Shown piece after piece: positions 45,836 through 54,663 of a stretch of 64,000 bases of DNA. Origin of the DNA: Desulfovibrio sp. JY (GTDB lineage Bacteria > Desulfobacterota > Desulfovibrionia > Desulfovibrionales > Desulfovibrionaceae); assembly GCA_021730285.1 (NCBI GenBank), contig CP082962.1:992001-1056000 (forward strand), read 5' to 3'. The translations under genes and the position numbers were made by a program. Position 1 is the stretch's first letter, and each line of letters starts with the position of its first letter. Below the pieces are notes generated by a model that had not been told where the DNA came from, did not search any database, and saw only the letters and a program-made list of their open reading frames with translations.

Positions 45836-47572
45836 ATATCGGGCCGGGCCGGGCTGCTGTCGGCCGCCCTGCTCGGCCTCCCGGCCACGGCCTCGGCCGG
45901 GACCGACCTTTCCCATACCACAATCGACATCCTGTTCGGCCTGGCCCTTCTCGCCGCCCTGGTCCTGGCCTTGTGGCGCAACCGCCGTCTGCGGGCCGAA
46001 ACCGTCCGTCGCCAGAAAGCCGAACGGGCCCTGCGCGCCCATCACGACCTGCTCGAAACGGTCTTCGACGCCACCAGCGACGCCATCCTGGTCCTCGACC
46101 AGGATTTCCGGGTGCTCACGGCCAACCGCACCGCAGCGGCGCGGTTCGGCCGGGACGTCGCCTCCATGCGTGGCCGGATCGTCCTGGACCTGACCGAACC
46201 CGCCGTCGCCGCCGCCCGCCGGCGGCATTACACGCAGGCCATGACCACGGGCCGCACCGTATGCTTCCGGGATATCCGCAGCGGACGCACCTACGACAAC
46301 GTCCTGTACCGCCTGCCGGGACTGGCCGACGGCCTGGTCCGGCTGGCCATCTACGCCAGGGACGTGACCGAGGAACTCGAAGCCGAGGAGCTGTTGCGGG
46401 AAAGTCGCGAACGGCTGGACAAGATTTTCCACCTCACCCCCGCCGTCATCGCCATCACCACCTGGGAGGACGGACGCTACCTCGACGTCAACAAGACCTT
46501 CACCGACATGACCGGCTACACCCGGGAGGACGTCATCGGCCGCAGCAACGACTCCCTGGGCATCTGGCTCGATCCCGACGACCAGCAACGGGTCGTCCAG
46601 GCCATCGATGACGAGGGCGTCGTGCGCAACATGGAGTTGCGCGTGCGTCTCAAGGATGGCCGAAACGCCACCGGCCTGCTTTCCTGCATCCCCCTCGACG
46701 CCTACGGCGAGCCCTGCCTCCTTGCCGTCATGATGGACATCTCCGAGCGCAAGGCCATGGAGCGCGAATTGCGTCTGGCCAAGGAGGCGGCCGAGGCGGC
46801 GAGTCAGGCCAAAACGCGGTTTCTGTCCGTCATGAGCCACGAGGTCCGCACGCCCATGAACACCATCCTCGGCATGGTGGACGTGCTGCGCGACAGCGGG
46901 CTTACCGGCCGCCAGCCGGCATTTCTGACCGCCCTCGAACAGGCCGCCGAGTCGCTTTTGGCCCAGCTCGAGGATGTCCTGACCATTTCGCGTCTCGACG
47001 CCGGGACCTTGCAATTGCGAACCAGGACATACGACCCCGCCGCCCTGGCCCGGCAGGCCGCCGAAGCCTGCGCCCCCCGGGCCGCGGCCAAGGGCCTGGG
47101 CTTTACCGTGTCCGTGGACCCGGACGTGCCGGCCGAAGCGCATGGCGATCCCGAAAAAATCCGGCAGGTGCTCGACCATCTCCTCGACAACGCCGTCAAG
47201 TTCACGGCCACGGGCGGAGTCCGCCTGGAACTGGCCCGGTCCTCGGAGGACGCGGACCGGGACGTGTTGCGCTTTGGCATCATCGATACCGGCATGGGCA
47301 TTCCGCCGGAAAAACGGCAAGCCGTTTTCACCCCCTTCACCCTGCTCGACGCCTCGACCACCCGTGGCCAGGGCGGAGCCGGGCTGGGGCTGGCGCTGTG
47401 CGCCCTGCTGGCCAAGGGCATGGACGGCCGCATCGTCCTTCGCGGCGAACCGGAACAAGGCAGCGCGTTTCATTTTTTCCTGCCCCTGGCGGCCGGGGCG
47501 CCGCCCCGGGACACCGAGGCCCCCACGGACGACGAAGCCCGGACATGGACAAGGACGCCCCTTACGGACTAG
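45836..47572 (+). CDS. PAS-PAS sensor histidine kinase (start uncertain)
   Basis: About 578 residues in this frame. A signal-like segment (LLSAALLGLPATASA), one membrane helix (IDILFGLALLAALVLALW), PAS at about 70-185, PAS at about 195-310, HisKA with FLSVMSHEVRTPMN near 335, HATPase with DNAVKF, DTGMGIP and AGLGLAL. No receiver follows. There is no ATG, GTG or TTG between the Nif11-like stop and the membrane helix; the frame is open back to an ATG at 45536, but that upstream part is the Nif11 gene in another frame. Either a rare start (ATA at 45836, or CTG) is used or the 5' end has been damaged. Confidence 0.78.
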   Translation: MSGRAGLLSAALLGLPATASAGTDLSHTTIDILFGLALLAALVLALWRNRRLRAETVRRQKAERALRAHHDLLETVFDATSDAILVLDQDFRVLTANRTAAARFGRDVASMRGRIVLDLTEPAVAAARRRHYTQAMTTGRTVCFRDIRSGRTYDNVLYRLPGLADGLVRLAIYARDVTEELEAEELLRESRERLDKIFHLTPAVIAITTWEDGRYLDVNKTFTDMTGYTREDVIGRSNDSLGIWLDPDDQQRVVQAIDDEGVVRNMELRVRLKDGRNATGLLSCIPLDAYGEPCLLAVMMDISERKAMERELRLAKEAAEAASQAKTRFLSVMSHEVRTPMNTILGMVDVLRDSGLTGRQPAFLTALEQAAESLLAQLEDVLTISRLDAGTLQLRTRTYDPAALARQAAEACAPRAAAKGLGFTVSVDPDVPAEAHGDPEKIRQVLDHLLDNAVKFTATGGVRLELARSSEDADRDVLRFGIIDTGMGIPPEKRQAVFTPFTLLDASTTRGQGGAGLGLALCALLAKGMDGRIVLRGEPEQGSAFHFFLPLAAGAPPRDTEAPTDDEARTWTRTPLTD

Positions 47573-47614
47573 CGTGCGGGACAGTGGACAAAGCCTGTTG
47601 CCAGGAGGAACGCC

Positions 47615-47911
47615 ATGCCGAGGAAAACCGCCTATACCGACCAGGCCTCCGAGGAACTGCGGGAAATCGTGCGCCACGCCGGAGCCCTGCTCGACGCCAC
47701 GGCCGGCGAGGCCGACGAGCACATCCAAAAGGCCCGGCAACGCCTTGAGGAACGCCTCGAGGCCGCCAAGGACAAATACGCCGACATCGAGGGGCTCCTC
47801 GACGAGACCGTGGCCACGGCCGACCGGATGGTGCGCGACAAACCCTACCACGTCGTGGGCGGCTCCTTTCTGCTGGGGCTGTTTCTCGGCTGGTTCATGA
47901 GCAGGAAGTAG
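47615..47911 (+). CDS. ElaB/YqjD/DUF883-family membrane-anchored protein
   Basis: 98 residues from the ATG at 47615 with AGGAGG upstream. A long amphipathic helix (about 8-75) and a C-terminal membrane anchor with the family GSFLLGLFLGWFMSRK end. In E. coli YqjD binds ribosomes and inner membrane in stationary phase. Followed by a YqjE-like and a YqjK-like gene, the same order as E. coli yqjDEK. Confidence 0.82.
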   Translation: MPRKTAYTDQASEELREIVRHAGALLDATAGEADEHIQKARQRLEERLEAAKDKYADIEGLLDETVATADRMVRDKPYHVVGGSFLLGLFLGWFMSRK

Positions 47912-47912
47912 C

Positions 47913-48290
47913 GTGGCCTCCGGGCTTGGCCCCCTCGACGAAGCCCTGGCCGCCGGCGGCCGGCTGTGCGGCATCTGCCTGGAGATCCTGGCCGACCGGC
48001 TGGAACTCCTGGGACTGGAGGCCAGGGCGGCCAAGGTGCGTCTGGTCCAGTGCCTGATTCTGGCCTGCGCGGGCGCGGCGTTTCTGGTCGTGGGGCTGGG
48101 GCTGGCCGGCGTGGCCGTGCTGCTGGCCGTACCGCCGCCGTGGCGGGTGGCCGTGGCCGCGGGCGTGGCCGTCGTCTGTCTGGTCGCGGGGGCGGGAGCC
48201 TTTTGGCGCCTGCGACGCCGGTTGTCCCGGCTGCCCCGGGTCTTTTCCCAGACCGCCGCCGAGTTGCGAAAGGATCGGGAATGTTTCTAG
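47913..48290 (+). CDS. YqjE-like (phage holin superfamily III / DUF1469) membrane protein
   Basis: 125 residues from a GTG at 47913, two bases after the YqjD-like stop. An amphipathic N-terminal helix (ADRLELLGLEARAAKVR), then two membrane helices (LILACAGAAFLVVGLGLAGVAV and VAVAAGVAVVCLVAGAGAF) and a basic cytosolic end. It matches the YqjE family that accompanies YqjD. Function unknown; the family name reflects similarity to holins only. Confidence 0.78.
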   Translation: MASGLGPLDEALAAGGRLCGICLEILADRLELLGLEARAAKVRLVQCLILACAGAAFLVVGLGLAGVAVLLAVPPPWRVAVAAGVAVVCLVAGAGAFWRLRRRLSRLPRVFSQTAAELRKDRECF

Positions 48291-48472
48291 ACGGACAATT
48301 GCGCGAACTCGAGGCCGAGAAAAAACGACTGGCCCTTCGCGGCGACATCAACCGGCGGCTTTTGGGCCTGGAATGGGGAATGGCCCGGGCATCCCTGCGC
48401 CACGGCATAGCCGACCTGACGGTGGGGCTGACCCTGGCCCGACGCCTGTTGTCCTTTCTCGGCAGGCGCTGA
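48281..48472 (+). CDS. YqjK-like small protein
   Basis: 63 residues, starting ATG at 48281 inside the end of the YqjE-like gene (10-base overlap). Basic and mostly helical (LRELEAEKKRLALRGDINRRL), with a C-terminal LLSFLGRR. Position and helical pattern match YqjK in yqjDEK. Too short for a firm family match. Confidence 0.6.
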   Translation: MFLDGQLRELEAEKKRLALRGDINRRLLGLEWGMARASLRHGIADLTVGLTLARRLLSFLGRR

Positions 48473-48512
48473 CACGGCGAAGCCTGCCTGCGGGCGGCGC
48501 GGGAGACGGCAT

Positions 48513-50615
48513 GTGAAAATCCGCTGGACACTCTCCATCCGGGGCGGACTCGTCTTGCTGGCCCTTTTGGCCGTGCTGCCGGCGTTGGGCTTGCAAGTCT
48601 ACGACGGCGTCATGCAGCGACGCCACTTGGTCGAGGACGCCACCATGGAGGCGCGGCGCTCGACCGCCACCTTCGCCCAGGTCCAGGCCCGCATCACCGA
48701 CAGCACCCGGCTGCTCCTCACCACCCTGGCCGCCATGCCCGAAGTGCGCCGCCTGGACACCACGGCCTGCGACGCGCTCTTCGCCTCCCTGCTCCAACAA
48801 AACCCCATCTATATCAACATCCTCGTCGTCAACCGGCAGGGCGACATCGTCGCCTCGGGCCTGCCCTACGGCCGGGTCAACCTGGCCGACCGCAAGCACT
48901 TCCGGGACGCCATGACCACGGGCCGTTTTTCCGCCGGCGAATACATCGTCAGCCGCACGGGCTTCGACCCCGCCTTCCCCTTTGCCCTGCCCTTCCGCGA
49001 CGCCGCCGGCAACACGGCCGGCGTGCTCATCGCCGCGGTCAAGCTCGCCAGCTACGACGCCGCCTTCGACAAGCTGCTCCTGCCGCCGGGATCGATGTTC
49101 GGCATCACCGACAACAAGGGCGTACGGCTCTACTACCGACCCAAGACCGAAACCAATCCGCTGGGCCGACCGGTCAAGGCGGCGGTATGGGAAGAAGTCT
49201 CCAAAGGCGGCGAGGAAGGCTCGTTCCCGCAAACCGGCTCCGACGGACGCCGCCGGTTCCTGGCCTACCAGAAGCTTTCCCTGGCTCCAGGCCAGACGCC
49301 GTACATGACTTTCGTGGTGGGACTGCCCGAATCCGTGGTGCTGGCCCCGGCCAGAAAGGCCCTGGCCACGAACCTGATTCTTCTGGCCGCCGCCGCCGTC
49401 CTGGCCATTGGCGTGGCCTGGTTTTTCGGCGGCGCGGTCATTGCCAGGCGGCTCGACCGGGTCGCCGCCACCGCCGACCGCGTCGGCCGGGGCGACCTGA
49501 CCGCCCGCACGGACCTGCCTTACGGCGAGAGCGGCATCGGCAAGGTGGCCAAAACCCTGGACGCCATGACGGAACTGCTCGCCCGGCAGGAGACGGCCCG
49601 CGAAAACGCCTTGGCCGCCCTGCGCCGCAACCAGGAACGCATGGCCCATATCACCGCCAGCATGGCCGACTGGATATGGGAGACCGACGCCGACGCCCGC
49701 TACGTCTACGTCAGCGCCAAGGTGCGCCAATCCATGGGCTACGCCCCCGAGGCGCTTCTCGGCAAATCCTTTTTCGACTTCCTGGCTCCGGGCGAAGAGG
49801 CCCGGGTCCGGCCGGTCTTCGACGCGGCCAGGGACGCGGACGAACCCCTGCGCGAGTGCATCCACTGGCGCGTGGCCAAGGACGGCCTGCGGCGCTCCAT
49901 CAGCACGAGCGGCGTTCCCTGGCGCGACGAATCCGGCGCGTTTAAGGGCTACCGGGGCGTGGACAAGGACGTCACCGAGCGCATGCAGGCCGAAAACGAG
50001 CTGCGCGAGTCCCTGGCCGAAAAGGACACCTTGCTCAAGGAAATCCACCACCGGGTCAAAAACAACCTCCAGATCATTTCCGGCCTGCTCTATCTCCAGG
50101 AAGAGCAGGTCCACGATCCGGTGGCGCTGGAAAGCTTCCGCGAAAGCCGCAACCGCATCGCCTCCATGGCCCTTGTCCACGAGGAACTCTACCGCGCGAC
50201 CAGTCTGTCGCGCATCCGCCTCGACGACTACATCCGGGAACTGTTGCCGCGCCTTTTCGGCCATGCCCAGAAAACGCCCCGCCTGACCTTCGATTGCCGT
50301 CTCGATCCGGTCGGCGTGCCCATCGAGCAAGCGGTGCCGGCCGGGCTCGTCCTCAACGAACTTTTCACCAACGCCTACAAGCACGCCTTTGCCGGGCGCG
50401 AGGCCGGACTGTTGCGCGTGGAGCTGCGCGAGGAAGAAAAAGACGTGGTCATCGTGGTCAGCGACGACGGCCCCGGCCTCCCCAAGGACTTTGCCCCGGA
50501 GGGCGGCGCCACCCTCGGCATGCAGCTCGTCGTCAACCTGACCCGGCAGCTTGGCGGGAGCCTCGACGTCCGCAACCACGACGGCGCGGCCTTCACCCTG
50601 CGCTTTCCCCAATGA
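48513..50615 (+). CDS. Cache-HAMP-PAS sensor histidine kinase of the HisKA_2 type
   Basis: 700 residues from GTG at 48513 (GGGAGA upstream). TM1 about 10-30, a large periplasmic double-Cache sensor (about 35-270: INILVVNRQGDIVASG, then RKHFRDAMTTGRFSAGEYI), TM2 about 285-307, HAMP to about 360, PAS about 375-490, then a HisKA_2 domain with LLKEIHHRVKNNLQIISGLL, where the phospho-accepting His lies in IHHR, and HATPase with NELFTNAYKHAF and DDGPGLP. HisKA_2 kinases pair with stand-alone regulators of the EAL/ANTAR or general-stress type. No regulator is adjacent. Confidence 0.9.
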   Translation: MKIRWTLSIRGGLVLLALLAVLPALGLQVYDGVMQRRHLVEDATMEARRSTATFAQVQARITDSTRLLLTTLAAMPEVRRLDTTACDALFASLLQQNPIYINILVVNRQGDIVASGLPYGRVNLADRKHFRDAMTTGRFSAGEYIVSRTGFDPAFPFALPFRDAAGNTAGVLIAAVKLASYDAAFDKLLLPPGSMFGITDNKGVRLYYRPKTETNPLGRPVKAAVWEEVSKGGEEGSFPQTGSDGRRRFLAYQKLSLAPGQTPYMTFVVGLPESVVLAPARKALATNLILLAAAAVLAIGVAWFFGGAVIARRLDRVAATADRVGRGDLTARTDLPYGESGIGKVAKTLDAMTELLARQETARENALAALRRNQERMAHITASMADWIWETDADARYVYVSAKVRQSMGYAPEALLGKSFFDFLAPGEEARVRPVFDAARDADEPLRECIHWRVAKDGLRRSISTSGVPWRDESGAFKGYRGVDKDVTERMQAENELRESLAEKDTLLKEIHHRVKNNLQIISGLLYLQEEQVHDPVALESFRESRNRIASMALVHEELYRATSLSRIRLDDYIRELLPRLFGHAQKTPRLTFDCRLDPVGVPIEQAVPAGLVLNELFTNAYKHAFAGREAGLLRVELREEEKDVVIVVSDDGPGLPKDFAPEGGATLGMQLVVNLTRQLGGSLDVRNHDGAAFTLRFPQ

Positions 50616-50702
50616 TCGAAAATTGCCGCCCGCGCGCCCTTTGCCGCCGGCCGGCAAAATGATAGGGCTTGTCGCGGGGCGAATGTCCCCCCAGGAGGCG
50701 TT

Positions 50703-50963
50703 ATGACGGCCGAATGGATCAGGCACGACGACAGCACACACTACATCAACCTCGGCAAGGCCCTGCTCGTGGCCGTCATCCATGAACGCATGGGCGCGCC
50801 GGGCTGGAAGATCCAGGTCGGCAAACGCTCGCTCAAGGACAAGATACCCAACCTCGAGGACGCCAAGAAAGTGGCCCTGGCCTATGCCGAACGCGTGGCC
50901 AAGGACATCCGGGCCGACCTCGACGCCCTGCACCCCGCCGAGACGCCAAAGGATCCCTCATGA
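50703..50963 (+). CDS. Conserved hypothetical protein
   Basis: 86 residues, start with AGGAGG five bases upstream. No signal peptide or membrane segment. Contains WIRHDDSTHYINLGKALLVAV and a basic stretch (IQVGKRSLKDKIPNLEDA). Overlaps the HD-domain gene by 4 bases (ATGA), so the two are coupled. I do not recognise a family. Confidence 0.68.
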   Translation: MTAEWIRHDDSTHYINLGKALLVAVIHERMGAPGWKIQVGKRSLKDKIPNLEDAKKVALAYAERVAKDIRADLDALHPAETPKDPS

Positions 50964-51517
50964 TCGATCGCACGACGGCCGTGACGCTCATCGCGGCCCA
51001 GAATCCCCATCCCGGACTGGTGGCCCACGGCCGCGAAACCGAAGTCGTCATGCGGGCCATGGCGGCCCGGCTCGGGGAAGATCCCGAACTTTGGGGCATA
51101 ACCGGCCTGCTCCACGACCTGGATTACCCCCAGACCGCCGAGGCCCCCGAGCGCCACGGCCTCGCCCTGGCCGAACTGCTGCCCGAAGGCGCGCTTCCCT
51201 CCGAGGCCCTGCACGCCATCGCCGCCCACAACGACGAGCATACGGGAGTTGCGCCCCAGACCCCCTTCGACTTCGCCCTGCGGGCCGCCGAGACCGTCAC
51301 CGGCATCATCTCCGCCGCCGCCCTGGTGCGGCCGGACAAGATGATCGGCATGAAGCCCAAGAGCATCAAAAAGAAGATGAAGGACAAGGCCTTTGCCGCC
51401 AACGTGCGCCGGGCCAACATCCTGGAATGCGACAAGGCCGGCGTGCCCCTGGACGAATTTCTGGCCCTGGCCATCGCCGCCATCACCGACGTCGCCGCCG
51501 AAACCGGACTGGCCTGA
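50960..51517 (+). CDS. HD-domain phosphohydrolase
   Basis: 185 residues. HD metal-site residues in order: VAHGRETEV, then ITGLLHDLDYPQT with the HD pair, HGLALAELL, and HAIAAHNDEHTG. This is the small cytoplasmic HD family often annotated as hydrolase without known substrate (nucleotides or phosphonates in relatives). It is translationally coupled to the preceding small gene and ends 9 bases before the EmrE-family transporter. Confidence 0.88.
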   Translation: MIDRTTAVTLIAAQNPHPGLVAHGRETEVVMRAMAARLGEDPELWGITGLLHDLDYPQTAEAPERHGLALAELLPEGALPSEALHAIAAHNDEHTGVAPQTPFDFALRAAETVTGIISAAALVRPDKMIGMKPKSIKKKMKDKAFAANVRRANILECDKAGVPLDEFLALAIAAITDVAAETGLA

Positions 51518-51526
51518 TCGCCCCGC

Positions 51527-52459
51527 ATGGGCCGCCTTATCGCGCTGGGGGCCATGGCCGCCCTGTTTTTCAGCAGCACCTTCGTGCTCAACCGGGCCAT
51601 GAGCCTGGAGGGCGGGCACTGGGTGTGGTCGGCCAGCCTGCGCTACGCCTTCATGCTGCCGATCCTCCTGGCCTGGACGCTGGCTTCCGGCGGCCCCCGG
51701 GCGCTTAAGGAAGCCTTCGCGCTTTTCGGCCGCAACCCCGTGTTCTGGACCCTGGCCGGCTCGGTCGGCTTCGGCGTCTTCTACGCCGGCGTCACCCTGG
51801 CCGCCGCCTTTTCCCCGGGCTGGGTGGTGGCCACGACCTGGCAGTCCACCATCCTGGCCACGCCGCTGGTGTTGGCGCTTCTCGGGCGCAAGGTGCCGCG
51901 CAAGGGGCTGGCGTTTACCGGGCTCATCTTCTGCGGCATCGTGCTGGTCAACCTCGAACAGGCGCGCGGCGCGACCGACCTGGGGAGGCTTTGGGGCGTG
52001 GTCGCCGTGCTGGTCGCCGCCCTGGCCTACCCCCTCGGCAACCAGCTCGTCTGGGAAGCCCGCCACGGCGGCGGCAAACGCATCCCGCGCATCGACCAGC
52101 CGGCGCTCGACGCCGGGCGCACGCCCACCCTGCTCCTCACCATCGGCTCGATTCCCTTCTGGCTGATCCTGGTCGCGGTCACCCACCCGCCGGCCCCGTC
52201 CCAGGGACAGGTCGTCCAGACCGCCCTGGTGGCGCTTTTTGCCGGCGTCATCGCCACTTCGCTCTTCCTGCGGGCCCGCAGCCGGGCCAGGACCGCCTAC
52301 GAACTGGCCGCGACAGATGCCACCCAGTCCCTGGAAGTCGTCTTCTCCCTGCTCGGCGAGACCCTGCTTTTGGCCGGCCCCTGGCCCGGCCCCATTGGCG
52401 CGGCCGGCATCACCCTTGCCGTCGTCGGCCTGGTGCTCTACGTCTGCCGGCAGGTGTAA
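51527..52459 (+). CDS. EmrE-superfamily multidrug efflux transporter (PF13536 type)
   Basis: 310 residues, about ten membrane helices. The N-terminal half has LGAMAALFFSSTFVLNRAM and GFGVFYAGVTLAAAF; the C-terminal half has IPFWLILVAV, GVIATSLFLRARS and the terminal AVVGLVLYVCRQV. Probably exports drugs or metabolites. The last 46 bases recur 1 kb downstream as a direct repeat, with the CCG-domain gene between. Confidence 0.85.
   Translation: MGRLIALGAMAALFFSSTFVLNRAMSLEGGHWVWSASLRYAFMLPILLAWTLASGGPRALKEAFALFGRNPVFWTLAGSVGFGVFYAGVTLAAAFSPGWVVATTWQSTILATPLVLALLGRKVPRKGLAFTGLIFCGIVLVNLEQARGATDLGRLWGVVAVLVAALAYPLGNQLVWEARHGGGKRIPRIDQPALDAGRTPTLLLTIGSIPFWLILVAVTHPPAPSQGQVVQTALVALFAGVIATSLFLRARSRARTAYELAATDATQSLEVVFSLLGETLLLAGPWPGPIGAAGITLAVVGLVLYVCRQV
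52413..52458 (+). repeat. 46-bp direct repeat, left copy
   Basis: It encodes the last residues of the EmrE-family transporter. It matches 53441-53486 at 45 of 46 bases. Confidence 0.9.
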
Positions 52460-52473
52460 GCGAACCGGCTTTT

Positions 52474-53328
52474 TTACGAAGCCCCGTCGCTTTTCACGCC
52501 AAGGCTTTCAAGCAGCAGTTCCGGATAGCTCATCACCCGAATCCTGCCGCTTCCGGCCTGCCGTATGGCCACATTGCAGCCCGAACAGGCGCAGACCATG
52601 GCATCGACGCCTTCCTCCAAGGCCATTTCGACGATTCTATCCGACTTGACCTTGCAGCACAGCGTGCGCGGCAAATCAACCACCCGCAGTTTGTCGACCT
52701 TCTCCAGAAATGCGCGGTACCGCTCCCAATCGAGGGCAACCTGCGGCAACTGCCCGGCATAGGAGGTATGGCAACCGCCGAAATACGCCACCCGCATCGG
52801 CGTCACGGCAAGCGCCCTGGTCGATAGTGCATCGAGCAACAGGTCGAGAATGTATTTATTGCCTTCCCGCCTGTCTTCCTGAATGCCCTTGGCCGCATGG
52901 GCGCAACCCGCGCAACAGTAAACGAGCTGTTTTGCCCCCTTGGCCTCGGCCAACTCCCAATTGCCCCGCATAAACCCTTGGATCGCGCCGACAACGGCCT
53001 GGCGCTCTTCTCCCGCGGCCTGATGCAGCAGGGGCAGGCCGCAGCAGTACTCCTTGTCCAGCCAGGTGTATTCGACATCGAGCAAGTCAAGGAGACGGAT
53101 CACATCACGCACGATATACGGCGTGCTAAACGGCCTGTAACACCCGAACAGCAAGGCGTTCGCCGCCGTGTCCCGGGCCTTTCCAACCCCGCTTGCGGCC
53201 AGGGCCATGGCCCGAAGCACGGGGATCGCCCCGTGGTTGCCGCAGTTTTCTATGTCCCGGGTCTGTTCCTCGCGACTGCGCCCGCAGGCGACCTTGGCCA
53301 CCCACGCGTTTCCGGCTTTTTCCGCCAT
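52474..53328 (-). CDS. CCG (cysteine-rich) domain protein, heterodisulfide-reductase HdrB-like
   Basis: 284 residues, cytoplasmic. Two CCG domains: first FGCYRP, EYCCGLPLL, CCAGCAH; second FGGCHTS, LCCKVKS, CACSGCN. Such domains bind noncubane iron-sulfur clusters in HdrB and the subunits of lactate or glycolate oxidases. No HdrA, HdrC or flavoprotein partner lies here. The gene is on the opposite strand to its neighbours, is less GC-rich, and sits between two 46-base direct repeats of the transporter's 3' end, all signs of a secondary insertion. GGAGG precedes the ATG closely. Confidence 0.82.
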   Translation of the reverse strand: MAEKAGNAWVAKVACGRSREEQTRDIENCGNHGAIPVLRAMALAASGVGKARDTAANALLFGCYRPFSTPYIVRDVIRLLDLLDVEYTWLDKEYCCGLPLLHQAAGEERQAVVGAIQGFMRGNWELAEAKGAKQLVYCCAGCAHAAKGIQEDRREGNKYILDLLLDALSTRALAVTPMRVAYFGGCHTSYAGQLPQVALDWERYRAFLEKVDKLRVVDLPRTLCCKVKSDRIVEMALEEGVDAMVCACSGCNVAIRQAGSGRIRVMSYPELLLESLGVKSDGAS

Positions 53329-53440
53329 GCGTCCTCCGTGTTGCGTCCTGTATCCGATCTATTTCCCATCAGTTTGGTCAAAATATGCCAAGCCGCTGCA
53401 ACCGGCAAGGACTCCCATGCCCCGCTTGCCGCCGACTTCC

Positions 53441-53486
53441 CCCTTGCCGTCGTCGGGCTGGTGCTCTACGTCTGCCGGCAGGTGTA
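53441..53486 (+). repeat. 46-bp direct repeat, right copy
   Basis: Second copy of the transporter's 3' end (including its stop codon), 1,028 bases from the first, with one mismatch. It encodes no gene here. Confidence 0.9.
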
Positions 53487-53541
53487 GGGGCGGGGTTCCC
53501 TTCCCCAGCTCATTTCCCATCCTCATCCAAGAAGGATTCCC

Positions 53542-54591
53542 ATGCCTGACAACAACATCCTATGGCCGGCGGAGTTCGGCGCCCAGGCGGCGGTTTGGCT
53601 GGCCTGGCCGGGCAATGTGACGGACTGGCCGGGCAAGTTCGCCCCCATTGCCTGGGTGTATGGCGAGATGCTCCGCAAGCTTACGGGTGCGGGACAAAAG
53701 GTGCGCCTGCTCGTGCGCGACGGCGCGCAGGAAATAAAGGCGCGGCGGGTGCTGCGCGACGTGGGCGCGGACACGGGGCTGGTGGAAGTCTTCACCACGC
53801 CCATGGACCGGGGCTGGACCCGGGATTTCATGCCGTTTTTCGTGCGCCGGGGCGACCGGGTGGTCGCGGTGGACTTCGGCTTTACCGGCTGGGCCAAATA
53901 TCCGGATTATGAAAAGGACAGCGCTGTGGGGAAGCGGGTGTGCGGCGAGCTGGGCATGGAGGTGGTGGTTCCCGAGCGCGACGGCCGGCGGGTGGTGCTC
54001 GAAGGCGGGGCCATGGACGGCAACGGCGCTGGCGACGTGCTGACCACCGAGGAATGCCTGCTCGACGCGACGCAGCAGGTGCGCAATCCGGGGTTCGGGC
54101 GGGCCGACTACGAAGCGGTCTTTGCCGAGTACCTCGGCACACGAAACGTCATCTGGCTGGGGCGCGGCATTGCCGGGGACGACACCCACGGCCATGTGGA
54201 CGACCTGTGCCGGTTCGTTTCCCGCGACACGGTGGTGCTGTGCCGGGAGGACGACCCGGCCGACGCCAATCACCGTCCCCTGGCCGAAAACCGCGAACGG
54301 CTCTCCGGCGCGCGCCTGGCCGACGGCGGCAAGCTCACCGTCATCGACCTGCCCATGCCGCATCCCCTTGTTTTCCGGGGCCAGCGGCTGCCGGCCAGCT
54401 ACGCCAATTTCCTGATCACGCCGCGCGTGGTGCTGGTTCCCACCTTCAACGACGCGCGCGACCGGCTGGCGCTTGGCATCCTGGCCGAGACCTTCGCGGA
54501 CCGCGAGGTGGTCGGCATCAGCGCCGTGGACCTGGTCTGGGGGCTTGGGGCGGTGCACTGCCTGACTCACGAGGAGCCGGCGGGAGCCTGA
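53542..54591 (+). CDS. aguA: Agmatine deiminase / peptidylarginine-deiminase family enzyme
   Basis: 349 residues, normal length. Converts agmatine to N-carbamoylputrescine and ammonia. Catalytic residues present: Asp in GWTRDFMP (about 92-99), Glu in VLEGGAMDGNG, His in DDTHGHVDDL, and Cys in GAVHCLTHEEP near the end. The N-terminal AAVWLAWPGN and internal NFLITPRVVLVPTFND are family signatures. It may act in polyamine synthesis or arginine-derived catabolism. It starts 55 bases after the right direct repeat. Confidence 0.92.
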   Translation: MPDNNILWPAEFGAQAAVWLAWPGNVTDWPGKFAPIAWVYGEMLRKLTGAGQKVRLLVRDGAQEIKARRVLRDVGADTGLVEVFTTPMDRGWTRDFMPFFVRRGDRVVAVDFGFTGWAKYPDYEKDSAVGKRVCGELGMEVVVPERDGRRVVLEGGAMDGNGAGDVLTTEECLLDATQQVRNPGFGRADYEAVFAEYLGTRNVIWLGRGIAGDDTHGHVDDLCRFVSRDTVVLCREDDPADANHRPLAENRERLSGARLADGGKLTVIDLPMPHPLVFRGQRLPASYANFLITPRVVLVPTFNDARDRLALGILAETFADREVVGISAVDLVWGLGAVHCLTHEEPAGA

Positions 54592-54617
54592 TGCGGCGGG
54601 GGGAGGCGTTTCCGGGA

Positions 54618-54643
54618 CCGGGCGGGTGAGCCCGGGTTTATTT
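54618..54643 (+). terminator. Terminator-like hairpin after aguA
   Basis: CCGGGC / GCCCGG with a 6-base loop, followed by GTTTATTTC, 27 bases after the stop. Short stem and broken T run make it moderate. Confidence 0.4.
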
Positions 54644-54663
54644 CAAGGCGCGGCGCGCTGTCC

